A stretch of DNA of 64,000 nucleotides from contig CADACW010000009.1 in the NCBI GenBank assembly GCA_902786565.1, positions 34,294 to 98,293 of the forward strand. The letters run 5' to 3'. Of this stretch, positions 17,412 to 26,757 are shown in pieces. A program made the position numbers and the translations under genes. This DNA is from an uncultured Prevotellaceae bacterium. Lineage in GTDB: Bacteria; Bacteroidota; Bacteroidia; Bacteroidales; Bacteroidaceae. The notes beneath the pieces were generated by a model. That model saw only the letters and a list, made by a program, of their open reading frames with translations. It was not told the origin of the DNA and ran no database searches. Positions within the stretch are counted from its first letter, which is position 1, and each line of letters starts with the position of its first letter.

Positions 17412-18788
17412 ATGGAAACCATCAACGACTTTTTCACGCTTTTCAGTTCCCTGTTGTGGGGCTGGCCAATGGTTGTGCTGCTGCTGGGCACCCATCTTTT
17501 CCTGACTTTCCGCCTGGGCATTCCGCAGCGCAAACTGCTGACGGGCATCCGCCTCTCGATGCAGCGCGACAGCGGCGCCACGGGCGACGTGAGCCAGTTT
17601 GGCGCGCTGGCCACGGCTCTGGCGGCCACCATCGGCACGGGCAACATTGTGGGCGTGGCCACGGCGGTGGCGCTCGGCGGACCGGGGGCAGTGCTCTGGT
17701 GCTGGCTGACGGGCATCTTCGGCATGTCGACCAAGTATGCCGAGGGTCTGCTGGCGGTGAAATATCGTGTGAAGGGGGCCGACGGCCGCATATACGGCGG
17801 CCCGATGTACGCGCTGGAGCGCGGCCTGGGCATGAAGTGGCTGGCAGTGCTCTTTGCCGTGTTCACGGCCCTGGCGTCGTTTGGCATCGGCTGCACGGTG
17901 CAGGCCAACAGCATCGCCCTGCTGGCCAACGAGACATTCGGCATACCCACCTGGGTGGTGGGCATCTTCGTGTGCCTGCTCACTGCGGTGGTCATCCTGG
18001 GCGGGGTGAAGTCCATTGCCCGTGTGTGCACGGTGCTGGTGCCCTTTATGGCCCTGTTCTATGTGATGGGCTGCGTGGTCATCCTGGTGATGAACGCCCC
18101 CTTCGTCTGGCCGGCGCTGAAGCTGATTGTCACCTCGGCCTTCAACCCTTCGGCTGCCGGCGGCGGCTTTGTGGGGGCCACGGTGATGATGGCCGCCCGC
18201 TACGGCATAGCCCGAGGCCTGTTCAGCAACGAGAGCGGCATGGGCTCGGCACCCATCGTGGCCGCTGCCGCCCAGACGCGCAACCCCGTCAGGCAGGCCC
18301 TTGTCTCGGCCACCGGCACTTTCTGGGACACAGTGGTCATCTGCGCCCTGACGGGACTGGTGCTGGTGAGCAGCATCATGGCCTATCCCGACATCAGCTA
18401 CAGCGACGGGGCGGCGCTGACCAAGGTGGCCTTCTCGAAGATTCCCGTGGTGGGCGCCCCGCTGCTCACCTTCGGCATACTGACCTTTGCCTTCAGCACC
18501 ATACTGGGGTGGAGCTACTATGGCGAGTGCGCCGTGAACTACATTGAGCGCCAGCGGGCCAACCGCTTCTACCGCGTACTCTTCATCGTGGCCCTCTTCT
18601 TCGGCTGCATCATCAGCCTCGACATCATCTGGAACATTGCCGACTGCATGAACGCCCTGATGGCCATCCCCAACCTGGTGGCCCTGCTGCTGCTCAGTGG
18701 CGTGGCCGCCCGCGAAACGCGCAAATATCTGTGGAACGGCAACCTGGACGACGAAATGGCCGAGGAGGCGGGGGAGCAAAACGGCTGA
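17412..18788 (+). CDS. Alanine/glycine:cation symporter (AGCS family)
   Basis: 458 residues, inner-membrane protein with about ten helices. Clear AGCS landmarks: ALAATIGTGNIVGVATAVALGGPGA, then FGMSTKYAEGLLAVKYR, and GLFSNESGMGSAPIVAAAAQ, GILTFAFSTILGWSYYGE. The family imports alanine, glycine or similar small amino acids with Na+. It stands alone, transcribed from the -7 box at 17384, and shares its upstream region with the divergent GH51 gene. The substrate is inferred. Confidence 0.93.
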   Translation: METINDFFTLFSSLLWGWPMVVLLLGTHLFLTFRLGIPQRKLLTGIRLSMQRDSGATGDVSQFGALATALAATIGTGNIVGVATAVALGGPGAVLWCWLTGIFGMSTKYAEGLLAVKYRVKGADGRIYGGPMYALERGLGMKWLAVLFAVFTALASFGIGCTVQANSIALLANETFGIPTWVVGIFVCLLTAVVILGGVKSIARVCTVLVPFMALFYVMGCVVILVMNAPFVWPALKLIVTSAFNPSAAGGGFVGATVMMAARYGIARGLFSNESGMGSAPIVAAAAQTRNPVRQALVSATGTFWDTVVICALTGLVLVSSIMAYPDISYSDGAALTKVAFSKIPVVGAPLLTFGILTFAFSTILGWSYYGECAVNYIERQRANRFYRVLFIVALFFGCIISLDIIWNIADCMNALMAIPNLVALLLLSGVAARETRKYLWNGNLDDEMAEEAGEQNG

Positions 18789-18889
18789 CAGGGTGGATTA
18801 TTCCTCTGTTTTTTGTCACATTTGCGCACATCATGCGTTTTATTGAACAATTTGAAACGTAAGCGAAAAGTATAGTCGGCTATATGCAC

Positions 18890-18897
18890 TAATTTTG
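18890..18897 (+). promoter_or_regulatory. -7 box for the GH115 gene; decides its start
   Basis: TAATTTTG. The longest open frame begins with a TTG inside this box (18895), which cannot be translated if the promoter is used; the ATG at 18922 is therefore the start. Confidence 0.6.
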
Positions 18898-18921
18898 CAG
18901 CAAAATATTGCAATTAGTGTT

Positions 18922-21417
18922 ATGAAACGATTCATCCTTTCCTTGTTTGCCCTGGCGCAAATAGCAGTGCTCTCAGCAGCAGAGCAGTTCATCAGTTTTT
19001 CACAAAAGCCGGGAGCCGTCAGTCTGGCAAATGCCACCATCGGCTATAGCGAGACCGACGACGAGGGCGTGAAAATAGCCATCCGCAACCTCCAGGCCGA
19101 CATGGAGCGCGTGCTGGGGAAAGCCCCCACCCTATCGCCCATCGACGGCAAGAAGACGGGCGAAGGCCAGTGGACGGTGGTCGTCGGCACACAAGGCAGG
19201 TGCCCCGCCATCGACGCCCTGAAGCTGACAGACTTGAAAGGCAAGCGGGAGAAGTTCATCATCACCGCCAAGGACGGAAAGATGGTCATTGCAGGCAGCG
19301 ACCGCCGCGGCACCATCTACGGCATCTACGAGCTGTCACGCCAGCTGGGCGTCTCGCCCTGGTACTGGTGGGCCGACGCACCTGTGGAGAAGCGCGACGC
19401 GGCCTACTTCCTGCCCGGCACCTATACCGACGGCGAGCCTGCCGTGGAGTTCCGCGGACTGTTCCTCAACGACGAGGCACCCTGCCTCACCAGTTGGGTG
19501 AAAAACACATGGGGCACCAACTATGGCGACCACCGCTTCTACGAAAAGGTCTTTGAACTCATACTGCGCCTCAAGGGCAACTTCCTATGGCCCGCCATGT
19601 GGAGTTGGGCCTTCTATGCCGACGACCCGGAAAACGGCAGGACGGCCGACCGCATGGGCGTGATGATGGGCACCAGCCACCACGAGCCGATGGCACGCAA
19701 CCATCAGGAGTATGCCCGCCGGCGCAAGGAGTGGGGCGCCTGGAACTACAAGACCAACCAGACGAAGCTGGACCAGTTCTTCCGCGAGGGCATTGAGCGC
19801 ATGAAGGGCACAGAGGACCTTGTCACCATCGGCATGCGCGGCGACGGCGATGAGGCCATGGGCGACTCGACCGACACGAAACTGATGGAGCGCATCGTGG
19901 CCAACCAGCGGAACATCATCAAGGAGGTGACCGGCAAACCCGCAAACAAGACCACACAGGTGTGGGCATTATATAAAGAGGTGCAGGACTACTACGACGC
20001 CGGCTTCCGCGTGCCCGACGATGTCATCATGCTGGTCTGCGACGACAACTGGGGCAACATACGCCGAGTGCCCATCGACGAGAAGGAGCGCAGCCGAAAG
20101 GGCGGATGGGGCATCTACTACCACGTGGACTATGTGGGCGCCCCGCGCAACACCAAGTGGCTCAACGTCACCCAGACGCAGCAGATGTTCGAGCAGTTGT
20201 CGCTGGCCTACGACTTCGGCATACAGCGCCTGTGGATTCTGAACGTGGGCGACCTGAAGCCAATGGAATATCCCATCCAGCTGTTTATGGATATGGCCTG
20301 GAACCCAAAGGCTTACACCCAGCAGAACATCACCGAACACACACTCCGCTTCTTCAGCTCCGTATGCGGCGATAACATCGCCGCCGAAGCCGCCGACATC
20401 TACAACCAGAACTGCCAATACATGGCCCGCGTCACCCCCGAAATGCTCGACGCCCGCACCTACAATGTGGAGACGGGCGAGTGGCGGCAGGTGGCCGACG
20501 ACTACCAACGGCTGGAACTGCGCGCCCTCAGGCTTTACGAGCAGATTCCCGCCGAGACCCGCGACTTCTACCGCCAGCTGCTGCTCTTCCCCGTGCAGGC
20601 AATGGCCAACCTCTACGACATGTACTACGCCCAGGCCATGAACCGCCATCTGGCCAAGGCCGGCAGCCCCGACGCCAATCTCTGGGCTCAACGGGTGGCA
20701 CAGTGCTTCAGACGCGACTCGCTGCTCTGCGCCGCCTATAACCAGGACATAGCCGGAGGCAAGTGGAACGGCATGATGACGCAGAAGCACATAGGCTACC
20801 GCTCGTGGAACGACAATTTCCGCCATGACATGATGCCGGAGACGAAGACCGTGGAGAACACGACACCGGGCGGCTACACCTTCAGCCACGCCGACGGCTA
20901 TGTGGCCATGGAGGCCGAACACTACTACAGCCAGCAGGCACCGCAGGGCACACAATGGACCGTCTACCCACACTACGGCCGCACGCGCAGCGCCGTGGCA
21001 CTCACGCCATACACCCAGCCGACAGGCGATGCCAAGGTGGACTACCGCTTCACGCTGCCCGAAGGTGTGCAGAAGGTGAAGGTGCACGTAGTGGTGAAGT
21101 CGACACTCGACTTCCTCAACGTGGGCGGACATGAATACACCGTCAGCCTGGACGGCTCGGAGCCACAGACCGTCAACTTCAACAAGACGCTCGTAGACCG
21201 CCAGCCCTATATGTACTCTGAGTATTATCCCGCCGTGGCCCGCCGCATTGTGGAGAAGACGGTGGAACTGCCCGTAGGCACCGCTGGCGATGGCAGCCAC
21301 GAACTGACCATACACCCCTGCCATCCAGGCATCGTCTTCGAGAAAATCGTCGTCGACTTCGGCGGCTACCAGCCCTCCTACCTCTTTATGGACGAGTCGG
21401 CCTACAGCAAGCGCTGA
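18922..21417 (+). CDS. Xylan alpha-1,2-glucuronidase, GH115
   Basis: 831 residues from the ATG, beginning with a signal peptide (MKRFILSLFALAQIAVLSA). GH115 features in order: an N-terminal substrate-domain stretch ending RRGTIYGIYELSRQLGVSPW, then GLFLNDEAPCLTSWVKNTWG, LRLKGNFLWPAMW, GTSHHEPMARN, TIGMRGDGDEAM, LVCDDNWGNIRRVP, YYHVDYVGAPRN..WLN, and a C-terminal beta domain from about GYVAMEAEHYYS. The enzyme removes (4-O-methyl-)glucuronic acid from glucuronoxylan side positions. It is alone on its strand between the symporter and a repeat-filled spacer. Confidence 0.94.
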   Translation: MKRFILSLFALAQIAVLSAAEQFISFSQKPGAVSLANATIGYSETDDEGVKIAIRNLQADMERVLGKAPTLSPIDGKKTGEGQWTVVVGTQGRCPAIDALKLTDLKGKREKFIITAKDGKMVIAGSDRRGTIYGIYELSRQLGVSPWYWWADAPVEKRDAAYFLPGTYTDGEPAVEFRGLFLNDEAPCLTSWVKNTWGTNYGDHRFYEKVFELILRLKGNFLWPAMWSWAFYADDPENGRTADRMGVMMGTSHHEPMARNHQEYARRRKEWGAWNYKTNQTKLDQFFREGIERMKGTEDLVTIGMRGDGDEAMGDSTDTKLMERIVANQRNIIKEVTGKPANKTTQVWALYKEVQDYYDAGFRVPDDVIMLVCDDNWGNIRRVPIDEKERSRKGGWGIYYHVDYVGAPRNTKWLNVTQTQQMFEQLSLAYDFGIQRLWILNVGDLKPMEYPIQLFMDMAWNPKAYTQQNITEHTLRFFSSVCGDNIAAEAADIYNQNCQYMARVTPEMLDARTYNVETGEWRQVADDYQRLELRALRLYEQIPAETRDFYRQLLLFPVQAMANLYDMYYAQAMNRHLAKAGSPDANLWAQRVAQCFRRDSLLCAAYNQDIAGGKWNGMMTQKHIGYRSWNDNFRHDMMPETKTVENTTPGGYTFSHADGYVAMEAEHYYSQQAPQGTQWTVYPHYGRTRSAVALTPYTQPTGDAKVDYRFTLPEGVQKVKVHVVVKSTLDFLNVGGHEYTVSLDGSEPQTVNFNKTLVDRQPYMYSEYYPAVARRIVEKTVELPVGTAGDGSHELTIHPCHPGIVFEKIVVDFGGYQPSYLFMDESAYSKR

Positions 21418-21979
21418 AGAGGAGAGCGACCCACACGGCGCCCAGAGTCGCGTACCTAAAGGCACGCCCGCCGTTGCGGCCATCCCCCCGTACCAGCCAT
21501 TGAAATGGCTGGCTACCCCTGTCAGATGCCTACGGCATCAGCTGCGCTGAACCTGACGCAGAAAGCAAGGTGATTCACAGAAAAATATTTACACCCTATG
21601 AGGGAGGGTAAAGCAAACTCAGAGATAAGTGCCTTTTATCTCGGAGATAAGTGCCTTTTATCTCCGAGATAAAAGGCACTTATCTCTAAGGGGGGTATTT
21701 CGGCAGTTTGAAAAAAAAACGACAAAAGCACAAATTAAGAACGATGCTGTGCAGAGAAATTCTTAATTCTTAATTCTTAATCGCCGCAGGCGACAACTCT
21801 AAATTCTAAATTCTTAATTCTTACTCGCCGTAGGCGATAACTCTTAATCGCCGCAGGCGACAACTCTTAATTCTAAATTCTTAATTCTAAATTCTTAATT
21901 CTAAATTCTTAATTCTAAATTCTTAATTCTTACTCGCCGCAGGCGACAACTCTTAATTCTAAATTCTAAATTCTAAACT
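21418..21979 (+). other. 562-bp convergent spacer filled with palindromes and 7-bp repeats
   Basis: No gene is visible. In order: a 9-bp hairpin ccagccatt/aatggctgg (21493-21512), a 6-bp hairpin gatgcc/ggcatc (21525-21539), the triple self-complementary element (21622-21686), and from ~21756 a field of 7-bp repeats broken by GC palindromes. It separates the convergent GH115 and GT2 genes, so some of the hairpins may act as terminators. Confidence 0.7.
21622..21686 (+). repeat. Three copies of a 21-bp self-complementary unit, the last inverted
   Basis: Unit gagataagtgccttttatc+tc at 21622-21642 and 21644-21664, and its exact reverse complement at 21666-21686. Each unit is also a small hairpin by itself (gagataa / ttatctc arms of 7 bp), so the DNA can form three short hairpins or one 21-bp stem between copies 2 and 3. 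Confidence 0.9.
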
Positions 21980-21988
21980 CTAAATAGC
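21756..21988 (+). repeat. 7-bp tandem repeats (ttaattc/taaattc) with four tcgccgcaggcga palindromes
   Basis: Runs of ttaattc and taaattc in register every 7 bp, interrupted by tcgccg(c/t)aggcga at 21781-21793, 21825-21837, 21848-21860 and 21934-21946. It runs into the stop codon region of the GT2 gene at 21980. Confidence 0.88.
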
Positions 21989-22867
21989 CCTGGGCAACGA
22001 CAGATAATAGCCCAACTTGTAGAGGGCGAAGACCTTCAGGTTGGGGTGTTTGCCACACAGGTTGCGCCGCTCCAGCGGGCCTAAGAGCTTGTGCCAAAGG
22101 CGGATGGCCCAGCGTACTGGGGGCAGGTGGATATTCTCCACAAAAGTGATTAACTGCGAATAGCCACGCAAGTCATTTCTGAACTTATAGAGTGTGCGCA
22201 GGCCCTCCTCAGTCTTTGCTACAAAGTGGGCATTGTCTTCAAATGTGAAAAAACCCGCAGGATTGTCCAAATGGTCTATTTTTATGCCTGCTCTACGGAG
22301 CTGCTTGCCCCAAAGCACGTCCTCATAACCGTAGTGTCGGAAACGCTCATCAAATGGATGAGCCAGTATTACCTCCCGTTGTACCACGAAATTGCAAGTG
22401 TGGAAATGCATGAAAGGCCTTTTTCGCCGCTGTTCCACACTGTGCTGGGGCAGGTTCTTCTTCTCGTACAGATATCGCAAGTTGGAGTTTTCGCCATTTC
22501 CAATCTGATAGCCCCCATAGGCAATTTGGGCAAAGTCGTCCTCCAAATATCGGCGAAGGAACCCGTCGTTGGGAATGGCCATGTCACAGTCCATGAACAG
22601 CAGCCACTGGCTCTTCGCCTCGCGGGCCAGGAAATTGCGGATGGCCGCACGGCCCACGTTCTCCTGGCGGGCGATGAAGCGGCAGCGGGGCAACTGCTCC
22701 ACCTCGCGGCACCGCTCCACGCTGGCGGCGTCGGTAGAGCCGTCGTCGGCCACAATGATTTCATAATCCAGCCCCTCGACGGCCTGCGCCTGCCTGGCCA
22801 GTTCACTCACTTGCCGGCGGCAGTCACCATTGTAGACGGGTATCAGTATGGACAACTCTTTCTTCAT
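21980..22867 (-). CDS. Glycosyltransferase family 2
   Basis: 295 residues, cytoplasmic GT-A fold. Start MKKELSILIPVYNGD, the EIIVADDGSTD nucleotide-sugar loop, a DxD-type LLFMDCDMAIP, then a galactosyltransferase-like second half with F.HYGYEDVLWGKQLRRAG. The C-terminal ~50 residues have basic and aromatic amphipathic stretches. Last gene of the GH28-GH106-GT2 run: it begins 12 nt after the GH106 stop. A sugar-adding enzyme in an operon of pectin hydrolases is unusual; donor and acceptor unknown. Confidence 0.88.
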   Translation of the reverse strand: MKKELSILIPVYNGDCRRQVSELARQAQAVEGLDYEIIVADDGSTDAASVERCREVEQLPRCRFIARQENVGRAAIRNFLAREAKSQWLLFMDCDMAIPNDGFLRRYLEDDFAQIAYGGYQIGNGENSNLRYLYEKKNLPQHSVEQRRKRPFMHFHTCNFVVQREVILAHPFDERFRHYGYEDVLWGKQLRRAGIKIDHLDNPAGFFTFEDNAHFVAKTEEGLRTLYKFRNDLRGYSQLITFVENIHLPPVRWAIRLWHKLLGPLERRNLCGKHPNLKVFALYKLGYYLSLPRAI

Positions 22868-22879
22868 TTGGCAGAATGG

Positions 22880-25324
22880 CTAATAGGTCAGAAACACAGA
22901 TTCGCAGGGTTGCAGCGGCAGCAAGAAGGTGCCGTTGGGCTGGCTTTTCAGCACAGTGCGCCGGCCGGAGAGGTTGTGCCACACGGTCACCTTAGCCGGA
23001 CGGTCCTGCAGCCGGAAGCGGACTTTGGTGGCAACGTCTTCAAGGTTGGCCAGATAGAACATTTCGGTCACCTCTCCAAGTGATTGAGGCCATCGTCTGT
23101 GGGTGTGAACCACGCCGGTGGTTTGAGTCAGAATCTCCAAGGGGCGCCCGATGGCCTCGCCCGAAAGGAGAACGGGCACGCCGGCATTGCGGAAAGCATT
23201 GATCCGGGCCTTCGTCTCGGCACTGGCATGGGCCTTGTCGGCCATCAGCAGGGCCTTGTAGGCCACACCGTCGGGCGTCACCAGCTGGCCGTTTCTTGCC
23301 GTCAGACGGTGCATCAGGGCATCGCCCGTACACACATCCCAGTCCAGTCCGCCGATGCCGTCGGGCAGACGGCTGGCAATGGTCTTGACGGGCACGTCGT
23401 CGCCCAGGAATATCAGCACATCGGGGGCGGCCTTGCCCTGCCGCAGCATCACCATCGAGCGGGCGGCCTGAAGCCACACGGGCTGCATCTGCCGCCACCG
23501 CGGGTTGCTGCGGTTGATGGCATACTCGCGCCCGGCAACGTAGGGCCGGCTGACCTTGGCCGACGGGATGTGGGGCGTGGCGCAGACCACAAACTCCTGG
23601 GCTCCCATAGAGAAGGCGATGCTGGCCACCCTGTGCAGGTCGGCAGGCGTATGCTTATATTCACAGTCGGTCATGGCTTCGGCCGAGGCAATGGGTTTGC
23701 CGTAAAGATGGGCGGCACTCGAACAGTCCTTCACATCGTAGGCACCCTGCTGCTGGTAAGTCCAGAACTCGCCCTGCGGCTTGTCGACCACCTGCTTCAC
23801 GCTGACGGCGTCGCCGGTGATGCACAGGGCATTGCCGATGGCCTGCGCCGTGAAGGTGAGCCCCTGCTGCGAGGCCCGCCGCTGGAATGTGCCGAAATAG
23901 CGCTCCTGAACGAGCCAGGCAATGGTCTGCCGAAAGTCAAAGAGCACCTGCGCCGTCTTCTCGGCCGACTCTACGACATAGCCTGCCAGCACGGGCAGAT
24001 AGGGCGTGAAGTCGTAGCCCTGCCGCTGGCGGAACTCGTCGAGCATCGCGGGTGTCCAGTTCTGCGACCCACCCTCGTGCGAATCCATCGTGATGCCGCT
24101 GACGGCACCGCGTGGCAGCGAGTCGAGCAGCACCTGCACATAGCTGTCCCAGTGCAGGTTGGCCGCTTCGGCCGAGAGTTTGTCGCACTCATAGCCCAGC
24201 AGATTCTGCCGGCCATGCTTCGACTTGGCCCCCGTCAGCACGGCTGCCAGGCGGAGGATGCGCCACCGCACTATCTCCGTGCGGTCGGGGATGATGGAAA
24301 CAGGATGATGCAAGGCTTCTTCAGCCGGAGACAGACAGACGGCACACTGCCGAGGGTCTACGACCTCATTCATCGCATATTGCGGCGTGGCGTCGCCCTC
24401 GGCAAAGTCGCTTTGCAGCGCAGCCCGCTCCTCCCAGCGGTCGAGCATGGCCTCGCTGCCCACATGCCAGTCCCTGAGACGCTGTTCGCCAGTATAGCTG
24501 ACGCGCCAGAAGCGGCCCTCGGTGGCCGGAAAGGCGTTGGTGCGGAAATAGTAGCCGCCCTGACTGCTGTACATGGGCTGCAGCCTCACCACGTCGCGCC
24601 ACTCGGCGCTGTCGTTGCTGACCTGCAGCACACCGACGTCGGGCAGTGGGGTGAAGCCATAGCCAGTAAAGTCGCCCTTGCCCTGCAGCGGCCCCTGCAT
24701 TGCGCCGTTGCGCCCCTTGCCCTTGGCACTATAATGGGCGGTGACGTGCCGCATCTTCCCATCGTCGACGCATGGCATGGCGATGAGGGCAATGTCCTTG
24801 ACGTAGCCCTCGCGACCGGTGATGTCGAGGCTGCCGCCCAAGGTGTGCCACTGCCCGTCGCTGTCTCTTTCTACAATTGTTTCGGCCGTGGCCACCCGCT
24901 GCATGGCATGCGCCGGGTCTATCCACCGCCCGCCGGCACAATAGCCATTCGAGATGTTCAGCTCGAAGGTGAGCCCAGCCCGCCGGGCCTCGCTCGCCGC
25001 CAGTCGCAGATGGCGCCACCACTCAGGGCTGAAGGCATCCTCGGCCCCCTGTATCCGGGCGTCCTTGGCGTGGTTCTGGTCGTAGTAGACCACGCCACCG
25101 AAGCCGGCATTGCGCAGCGCCTCCACATCGGCAACGATACCCTCGTCGGCAGTATGCTCATAGCCGAAGAACCACCACGTCTTCATGCGGTAGTCGGCCG
25201 TCGGGTGACGCCACAGCCGCCCTGCGTCCCTCAGGGTGACGGCAAAGCAGCAGATGCCCAACATCGCGGTCAGGCAGAGCGTCAGGCCCCTGCGGCCTGC
25301 GGGTGAACGGTGGTTTCCGGCCAT
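22880..25324 (-). CDS. Alpha-L-rhamnosidase-like glycoside hydrolase, GH106-type
   Basis: 814 residues from the chosen ATG. GH106 landmarks: YRMKTWWFFGY...EGIVADVEALRNAGFGGVVY (46-80) and the catalytic-region motif DSHEGGSQNWTPAMLDEF (414-431) followed by RQGYD..PYLPVLAG. A hydrophobic helix (LTLCLTAMLGICCFAVTL, 14-31) serves as signal or anchor. The longest frame adds 80 residues of arginine/serine-rich shadow overlapping the GH28 gene; starting at 25324 gives a normal gap of 13 nt after the GH28 stop. GH106 enzymes release alpha-L-rhamnose from rhamnogalacturonan, which fits the adjacent GH28. Shorter than some characterised members, so C-terminal beta domains may be reduced. Confidence 0.85.
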   Translation of the reverse strand: MAGNHRSPAGRRGLTLCLTAMLGICCFAVTLRDAGRLWRHPTADYRMKTWWFFGYEHTADEGIVADVEALRNAGFGGVVYYDQNHAKDARIQGAEDAFSPEWWRHLRLAASEARRAGLTFELNISNGYCAGGRWIDPAHAMQRVATAETIVERDSDGQWHTLGGSLDITGREGYVKDIALIAMPCVDDGKMRHVTAHYSAKGKGRNGAMQGPLQGKGDFTGYGFTPLPDVGVLQVSNDSAEWRDVVRLQPMYSSQGGYYFRTNAFPATEGRFWRVSYTGEQRLRDWHVGSEAMLDRWEERAALQSDFAEGDATPQYAMNEVVDPRQCAVCLSPAEEALHHPVSIIPDRTEIVRWRILRLAAVLTGAKSKHGRQNLLGYECDKLSAEAANLHWDSYVQVLLDSLPRGAVSGITMDSHEGGSQNWTPAMLDEFRQRQGYDFTPYLPVLAGYVVESAEKTAQVLFDFRQTIAWLVQERYFGTFQRRASQQGLTFTAQAIGNALCITGDAVSVKQVVDKPQGEFWTYQQQGAYDVKDCSSAAHLYGKPIASAEAMTDCEYKHTPADLHRVASIAFSMGAQEFVVCATPHIPSAKVSRPYVAGREYAINRSNPRWRQMQPVWLQAARSMVMLRQGKAAPDVLIFLGDDVPVKTIASRLPDGIGGLDWDVCTGDALMHRLTARNGQLVTPDGVAYKALLMADKAHASAETKARINAFRNAGVPVLLSGEAIGRPLEILTQTTGVVHTHRRWPQSLGEVTEMFYLANLEDVATKVRFRLQDRPAKVTVWHNLSGRRTVLKSQPNGTFLLPLQPCESVFLTY

Positions 25325-25337
25325 AGGCAGTAGGGGA

Positions 25338-26681
25338 TTACTCCACGTCGACCCTGACATACTCCGGACGAGCGTCGGGCTGGTCGGTGGTGACGATGAT
25401 GTTACGGAAATTGATGTTGCGGGCATGCCGCACGAAGAAGCCCTTGGCGGGCAGCACACCCCACATGGTGGCTTCGGGATAGTCCTTCTCCTTCTCGTCG
25501 TCGGGCACGGCCACCTCCTTGCTGCCGCCCTGCTGGCGGATGGTGATGTCCGTAAGCCAGACATTCTCCACGGGATGGCCGGGCAGGCCGGTGATGCTGC
25601 AGCCCGTGGAGCCCGCGCCGTTCACAGTAATATGCGACAGGTGGACGCCCTTGATGGTGCCGACCTTCGTCACTGGCACGCCCTGGGCATAGCCGCGGGC
25701 ACGGTTGCCCAGACGGATGAAGATGGGCGACTCGGTGCCCTCGGCCACGATGTTGCTCACGTGTACGTTCTCCAATATGCCACCATCGACAATCTCGAGC
25801 GAGATGGCCGACGTGCCGCGCTTCGATGGGTCGCCGAAGAACTGTGTCGTCTGGTCCTCAGAGGGTCTGACCACACAGTTGGAGATGTTGATGTTGCGGA
25901 AACCGCCGTTGGTCTCAGTGCCCAGCTTGATGGCGTTGCAGTGGCTGCTGACGATGCAGTCGTGGATGACCACGTTCTCGCAGAGTCGCGGCGAGGTGGA
26001 CTTCAGCGTGATGGCATCGTCGTCGCTGTCGGCCAGCATGTCGCTCACCACCACGTCGTGGCAGCCGTCCAGGTCGAGCGCGTCGTTGTTGTAGTTGTTG
26101 CGGTTGAACACCTTGATGCCTCTGATGTGCAGACGGTCGCAGGCCAGATAGTGCTGCATCCAGCAACCGCTGTTGCGCAGGGTCACGTCGGCAATGCTGA
26201 TGTCCTGGCTCTGCACGAAGCGCAGCAGGTGTGGCCGGGTGATGCCCTCGTCGTTCCAACTGAGTTTCTTGAAGGCGGCACCGCGACCGTCGATGGTGCC
26301 GTGGCCGCTGATGCTGACATGTTGCACACGGTCGGCGAAGATGAGCTGCACGGTCTCGCCCCACGTGCGCAGCGACACGTAGTCGGTCTTCATGGGCCGG
26401 TAGTCGGCCAGGCGGGTGCTGCCAAAGAGCGTGGCCCCCGTCTCCAGGTGCAGGTCCACATGGCTGCGCAGCACCAGGGTGCCGGTCTTATACATGCCGG
26501 CGGGCACCACCACGCGCCCGCCGCCTGCCGCCGAGCACTGGTCGATGGCCCGCTGGATGGCCGCAGTGCTGAGCACCGTCGTGTCGTTCTTGGCTCCAAA
26601 GTCCACAATGTCATAGTCTCTGTCCGACGCGGCAGCACTCAGCAGCCCCGTCAGGAAAAATGTAAGTGCAAGTCGTTTCAT
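25338..26681 (-). CDS. Polygalacturonase-type glycoside hydrolase, GH28
   Basis: 447 residues, signal peptide MKRLALTFFLTGLLSAAA, then a right-handed beta-helix. Landmarks: YDIVDFGAKNDTT, SISGHGTIDGRG, NNDALDLDGC (198-207) and the catalytic acids in ADSDDDAITLKS (D218, D220-222), followed by SSHCNAIKLGTETNGG with H247 in the position of the conserved GH28 histidine. The active-site form with 'KLGTE' is that of Bacteroidetes exo-acting pectin enzymes. It heads the operon GH28-GH106-GT2. The only -7 box upstream (26686-26693) is so close that the mRNA would start at about the ATG. Confidence 0.93.
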   Translation of the reverse strand: MKRLALTFFLTGLLSAAASDRDYDIVDFGAKNDTTVLSTAAIQRAIDQCSAAGGGRVVVPAGMYKTGTLVLRSHVDLHLETGATLFGSTRLADYRPMKTDYVSLRTWGETVQLIFADRVQHVSISGHGTIDGRGAAFKKLSWNDEGITRPHLLRFVQSQDISIADVTLRNSGCWMQHYLACDRLHIRGIKVFNRNNYNNDALDLDGCHDVVVSDMLADSDDDAITLKSTSPRLCENVVIHDCIVSSHCNAIKLGTETNGGFRNINISNCVVRPSEDQTTQFFGDPSKRGTSAISLEIVDGGILENVHVSNIVAEGTESPIFIRLGNRARGYAQGVPVTKVGTIKGVHLSHITVNGAGSTGCSITGLPGHPVENVWLTDITIRQQGGSKEVAVPDDEKEKDYPEATMWGVLPAKGFFVRHARNINFRNIIVTTDQPDARPEYVRVDVE

Positions 26682-26685
26682 GCTG

Positions 26686-26693
26686 CAAATGTA
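26686..26693 (-). promoter_or_regulatory. -7 box adjacent to the GH28 start
   Basis: TACATTTG on the - strand, ending only 4 nt before the ATG (26681). If used, transcription would begin at or just inside the start codon, giving a leaderless mRNA. No -33 element at normal spacing. Confidence 0.4.
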
Positions 26694-26757
26694 CGAATTT
26701 TCTGGAAAAAGTCATCATTAATTTGGAAAAAAAGCCATTCAAATGAAAAATAAGTTG

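Noticed and set aside
18895-18921. TTG start nine codons upstream of the GH115 ATG
   Set aside because: It lies within the -7 promoter box, and the signal peptide begins exactly at the ATG.
23084-25306. A 740-codon open frame on the + strand opposite the GH106 gene
   Set aside because: Shadow of high-GC coding sequence; no recognisable protein features.
25325-25564. The 80-residue N-terminal extension of the GH106 frame
   Set aside because: Arg/Ser/Pro-rich shadow of the end of GH28; no homology, and a start 13 nt after the GH28 stop precedes a hydrophobic signal helix.
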